Assembly (NCBI GenBank): GCA_012962595.1
Contig: DTXE01000139.1
Location: 1-7,888 of the forward strand
DNA: 7,888 bases
From: Syntrophaceae bacterium
Lineage (GTDB): Bacteria; Desulfobacterota; DTXE01
Direction of reading: 5' to 3'
Below are positions 5,717-7,888 of the stretch, piece after piece (the first letter of the stretch is position 1; the number at the start of each line of letters is the position of its first letter). The notes under the pieces were generated by a model. It saw nothing but the letters and a program-made list of their open reading frames with translations, was not told the origin of the DNA and searched no databases. The translations under genes were made by a program, and so were the position numbers.

Positions 5717-6069
5717 TGGTCTGCTTTCAGTATAGTATACCAGAAGAAAGAAGACGTTCTCCCAGAGTGTACACTCCTCCAATAGTGCTGTATAGATTTT
5801 CAGACGGATATGCACTTCTAGGAGTGAAAAGGCTTGATATCAGTGAGGGAGGAATACGTCTCCTTCTTCCTGAACATCCTGGAGCTAGGGTAATACAATT
5901 GATAATTTATCTTTCTGATCCCCCCATTTGTGTCAAGGGAAAAGCGGTGTGGATAAAAGAGAGGGAGACTGAAGAGGGGAGATTTTTTGAAACAGGAATA
6001 GAATTCATACAGATGAAATCAGCAGATAAGGTGGAAATTGCAGCCTTCATTTATGACACCTTATCCTAG
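5713..6069 (+). CDS. PilZ-domain c-di-GMP receptor
   Basis: This 118-aa single-domain PilZ protein should bind cyclic di-GMP. Both parts of the binding signature are present: RxxxR (R14-R18, within RRRSPR) and DxSxxG (D42-S44-G47, within LDISEGG). The barrel ends with the typical GIEF. It has no extra output domain, so it probably acts by binding a partner, perhaps the STAS protein with which it is coupled. The start ATG 5713 overlaps the STAS stop (ATGA). A second ATG at 5716 is possible, and the choice has little effect. The gene for a c-di-GMP-making and -degrading enzyme follows, so source and receptor are encoded together. Confidence 0.9.
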   Translation: MMVCFQYSIPEERRRSPRVYTPPIVLYRFSDGYALLGVKRLDISEGGIRLLLPEHPGARVIQLIIYLSDPPICVKGKAVWIKERETEEGRFFETGIEFIQMKSADKVEIAAFIYDTLS

Positions 6070-6132
6070 GGTCAGTTAAGGTTGTTACAAAATAACTCCC
6101 ATGATATGGAAGTAACCAAAAGGGCCTTTAAA

Positions 6133-7680
6133 ATGGCTGATAGACCAAGTTATGAAGAATTGGAAGCAGGGATCCGATTTTTAGAAGAGGAATTAGCCAA
6201 GAAGAAGGACCTAGAACTGGCCCTAAGGGAGTCGGAGAAAAAATATAGAATCCTAACCGAAAATTCCTCAACCGGCATCGTTATCCACCAAGACGGAATC
6301 CTCCGGTTTGTCAATAAAAGGGCCGGTGAAATTCTAGGTTACACCAGTAAGGAACTCCTAGGAGTGGAGCCCTGGAAGTTAATCCACCCAGAAGACAGAG
6401 ATATGGCAATTGAGAGAGCATCGAAGAGAATTAAGGAAGAGGATGTTCCATCTCATTATGAGATAAGGGGGTTGAGGAAAAATGGGGAGACCTGTTGGTT
6501 AGAAGTGAGACCTGCACTCCTGGAATACCAGGGAAGGCCTGCCATACTGGTAAATGTGGTGGATATTACCAGGCGCAAGCAGGCAGAAGAGGAGATCAAG
6601 CGACTTTATGAAGAGGCCAGAGACGTGGCCGATAGGGATCCACTGACCGGTCTATTCAACCACCGTCGGATCAATGAAATCTTAGAAAATGAGATTCAGA
6701 GGGCTAAGAGGAAAATGGATATCTTTTCAGTGATGATGATGGATGTAGATGGCCTGAAGCTTATCAATGATACCTACGGTCACATTATAGGGGATAGGCT
6801 TCTCCAAAAAGTGGCTTCCATTTTGAGGAATTCCTCCAGATCAGTAGATTCCATAGGCCGCTATGGGGGAGACGAATTCTTGATGATCTTACCCTATACC
6901 GATGGAGAAAGAGCAAAAACCATAGCCCAAAGGATTTCTCAGCATATCAAACAGGAGGGATTAAAAATAAATGAGGATACAAATATCTCCGTCCGTCTGA
7001 GCATGGGGATAGCTACCTATCCCTTTGATAGCATGATTCCATGGGAGCTTATTTCTTGGGCCGACCGACGTATGTATGAGTCCAGGCGGCTTGAGAGAAG
7101 TGCAGTCTCTACCACCATGCCCGAAGTGTCTGAATTTTTGGCTGTCAAAACTCCATCCTTTAGAATCCTTCAAGGTCTTGTTGCTGTGATAGACGCCAAG
7201 GATCATTATACCAAGATCCATTCCGATTTAGTCACGAATTACACTCTTTCCTTAGGCACAGAGATGAATCTATCTCATGAACAAATGGGAGTTTTACAAA
7301 TGGCAGCCCTCCTTCATGACATGGGCAAAATCGGGGTACCCACCAGCATCTTGAGAAAGCCAGGGTGCCTCAAAAGAGAGGAGTTTGACATTATTAAGCA
7401 ACATCCAGAGTTAGGTGCCACGATGCTAGATGGCCTATTACCACACCGAGAAGATGTGATGGATGCAGTAATGTATCACCACGAGAGGTATGATGGTAAA
7501 GGCTACCCCGGCAAGTTAAAGGGTGGAGACATACCCCTCTCGGCAAGAATTATTGGAATCGCAGATGCTTACTCTGCTATGATTACCGACAGACCCTATC
7601 GGAAGGCCTTGACCAAAGATCAGGCTATAAAGGAGTTAAAGAAAAGTGCCGGCACACAATTTGATCCAGATTTGCAGTGA
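6133..7680 (+). CDS. PAS-GGDEF-HD-GYP c-di-GMP synthase/phosphodiesterase, C-terminus broken
   Basis: In this 515-aa protein a coiled N-terminus (MADRPSYEELEAGIRFLEEEL) leads to a PAS domain (about 33-150). The GGDEF domain (about 160-315) has GGDEF at 245-249 and the product-inhibition I-site RSVD (236-239) five residues before it. The HD-GYP domain has a metal-ligand His (H363), HD at 395-396 (LLHDMGKIGVP) and HHERYDGKGYP at 449-459. Both activities look intact, so it may make and degrade c-di-GMP under PAS control. ATG 6133 is preferred: AAAAGGG (6118-6124) lies 8 nt upstream and the family usually begins this way. The upstream TTG at 6082 has no spaced ribosome site. The protein stops at GTQFDPDLQ, where HD-GYP proteins normally continue with a further helix, exactly at a junction with an archaeal gene fragment. 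Confidence 0.9.
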   Translation: MADRPSYEELEAGIRFLEEELAKKKDLELALRESEKKYRILTENSSTGIVIHQDGILRFVNKRAGEILGYTSKELLGVEPWKLIHPEDRDMAIERASKRIKEEDVPSHYEIRGLRKNGETCWLEVRPALLEYQGRPAILVNVVDITRRKQAEEEIKRLYEEARDVADRDPLTGLFNHRRINEILENEIQRAKRKMDIFSVMMMDVDGLKLINDTYGHIIGDRLLQKVASILRNSSRSVDSIGRYGGDEFLMILPYTDGERAKTIAQRISQHIKQEGLKINEDTNISVRLSMGIATYPFDSMIPWELISWADRRMYESRRLERSAVSTTMPEVSEFLAVKTPSFRILQGLVAVIDAKDHYTKIHSDLVTNYTLSLGTEMNLSHEQMGVLQMAALLHDMGKIGVPTSILRKPGCLKREEFDIIKQHPELGATMLDGLLPHREDVMDAVMYHHERYDGKGYPGKLKGGDIPLSARIIGIADAYSAMITDRPYRKALTKDQAIKELKKSAGTQFDPDLQ

Positions 7681-7888
7681 TCATTGAAGTCTGTCTCTTT
7701 ATCAGTGACCTCAGGTAATCCCTGGTGAGCTCATGACCAATGAACTTGGTATAGGCTGAGTCTCCTCCTATCTGGTCGATCTTGAGCGCCAGTTTTACAT
7801 TATACTTTGACATGTCATTGGTGAGATCTCCCAGTGTGACCTCAATAACCCTGCCCAGTAATTGTTCAGGTTCATTGGAAAAAGTTTC
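7625..7888 (-). CDS. rps3ae: Archaeal-type ribosomal protein S3Ae (eS1) fragment, truncated at both ends
   Basis: The minus strand encodes a piece matching archaeal S3Ae (eS1), a small-subunit ribosomal protein: LLGRVIEVTLGDLTNDM, then FIGHELTRDYLRSLIKRQTS, then ANLD. These are the conserved blocks of the family in methanogens. It enters from the right edge already in frame, so residues before GRVIEV lie outside. Likeness stops near 7664-7676. The frame then runs through the antisense of the HD-GYP gene to a stop at 7625, so the last 12 or so residues are not S3Ae. About half of the usual roughly 200 aa are missing at this end. eS1 occurs in archaea and eukaryotes, not bacteria, so its presence beside bacterial signalling genes points to a chimeric join or a transferred, broken fragment. 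An ATG at 7813 is internal, not the start. Confidence 0.85.
   Translation of the reverse strand, partial: ETFSNEPEQLLGRVIEVTLGDLTNDMSKYNVKLALKIDQIGGDSAYTKFIGHELTRDYLRSLIKRQTSMITANLDQIVCRHFSLTPL
7664..7680. other. Junction between bacterial HD-GYP gene and archaeal S3Ae fragment
   Basis: Up to about 7674 the plus strand reads as HD-GYP (GTQFDPDL). From about 7664 rightward the minus strand reads as S3Ae (ANLD, TSMI). The shared bases fit both genes, so a short microhomology may have allowed the join. Neither gene is complete across it. Confidence 0.7.

Noticed and set aside
6082..6132. TTG start (6082) for the GGDEF-HD-GYP protein
   Set aside because: The only purine-rich stretch touches the TTG with no spacing. 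ATG 6133 has AAAAGGG at 8 nt and the family-typical N-terminus.
6961..7221. Antisense frame over the GGDEF to HD-GYP linker
   Set aside because: It is a shadow frame with no recognisable domain.
7628..7813. A stand-alone 61-62 aa minus-strand protein starting at ATG 7813
   Set aside because: Conserved S3Ae sequence continues upstream of that ATG to the window edge, and the last residues are only the antisense of the HD-GYP gene.
1..7888. CRISPR array, tRNA/rRNA, insertion sequence or defence system
   Set aside because: No regularly spaced repeats, cloverleaf, transposase or defence-family motifs were seen on either strand.

Overview
The window reads as chromosomal DNA of a sulfate-reducer-like bacterium (Desulfobacterota / former Deltaproteobacteria) that is rich in signalling genes. 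This rests on an NtrC-type sigma-54 activator, a PAS protein with the 'MADRPSYEELE' N-terminus I associate with that group, small STAS and PilZ proteins, and a histidine kinase with a Rossmann-like N-terminal domain. The taxonomic call is inference from memory of these families. All recognised complete proteins appear soluble, with no signal peptide or membrane helix.

Layout. (1) Bases 1-188, minus strand: 5' part of an unrecognised gene running off the left edge. (2) Bases 189-665: gene-free divergent region with an AT-rich stem-loop, a possible sigma-70 promoter and two related inverted repeats. (3) Bases 666-4705, plus strand: a tight three-gene phosphorelay operon consisting of a cytoplasmic sensor kinase, a tandem-receiver protein (REC-REC, no output domain) and a REC-GAF-AAA+-Fis sigma-54 activator. 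(4) Bases 4706-5035: a regulatory region with a near-consensus sigma-54 promoter, roughly helically spaced TGGGT repeats, two phased A-tracts and a 12-bp perfect palindrome. (5) Bases 5036-7680, plus strand: a small cysteine-rich protein, a possible 41-aa ORF, a degenerate STAS protein, a PilZ c-di-GMP receptor overlapping it by 4 nt, and a PAS-GGDEF-HD-GYP enzyme. (6) Bases ~7664-7888, minus strand: a fragment of an archaeal-type ribosomal protein S3Ae (eS1), a family not known from bacteria.

How it may work together (inference). The kinase senses through its Rossmann-like and/or PAS domain and passes phosphate to the activator, with the two extra receivers as a branch or sink. The activator could then fire the sigma-54 promoter at 4988-5003 about 280 bp downstream of its own gene, switching on the small Cys protein and possibly the STAS-PilZ-c-di-GMP genes. 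The window would then be one circuit from phosphorelay through sigma-54 to c-di-GMP.

The right end needs caution. The HD-GYP gene and the archaeal S3Ae gene are both broken at the same point (about 7664-7680), where a few bases fit both. A chimeric assembly join or an illegitimate recombination is the simplest explanation, so the C-terminus of the last bacterial gene and anything beyond it should not be trusted without read support.
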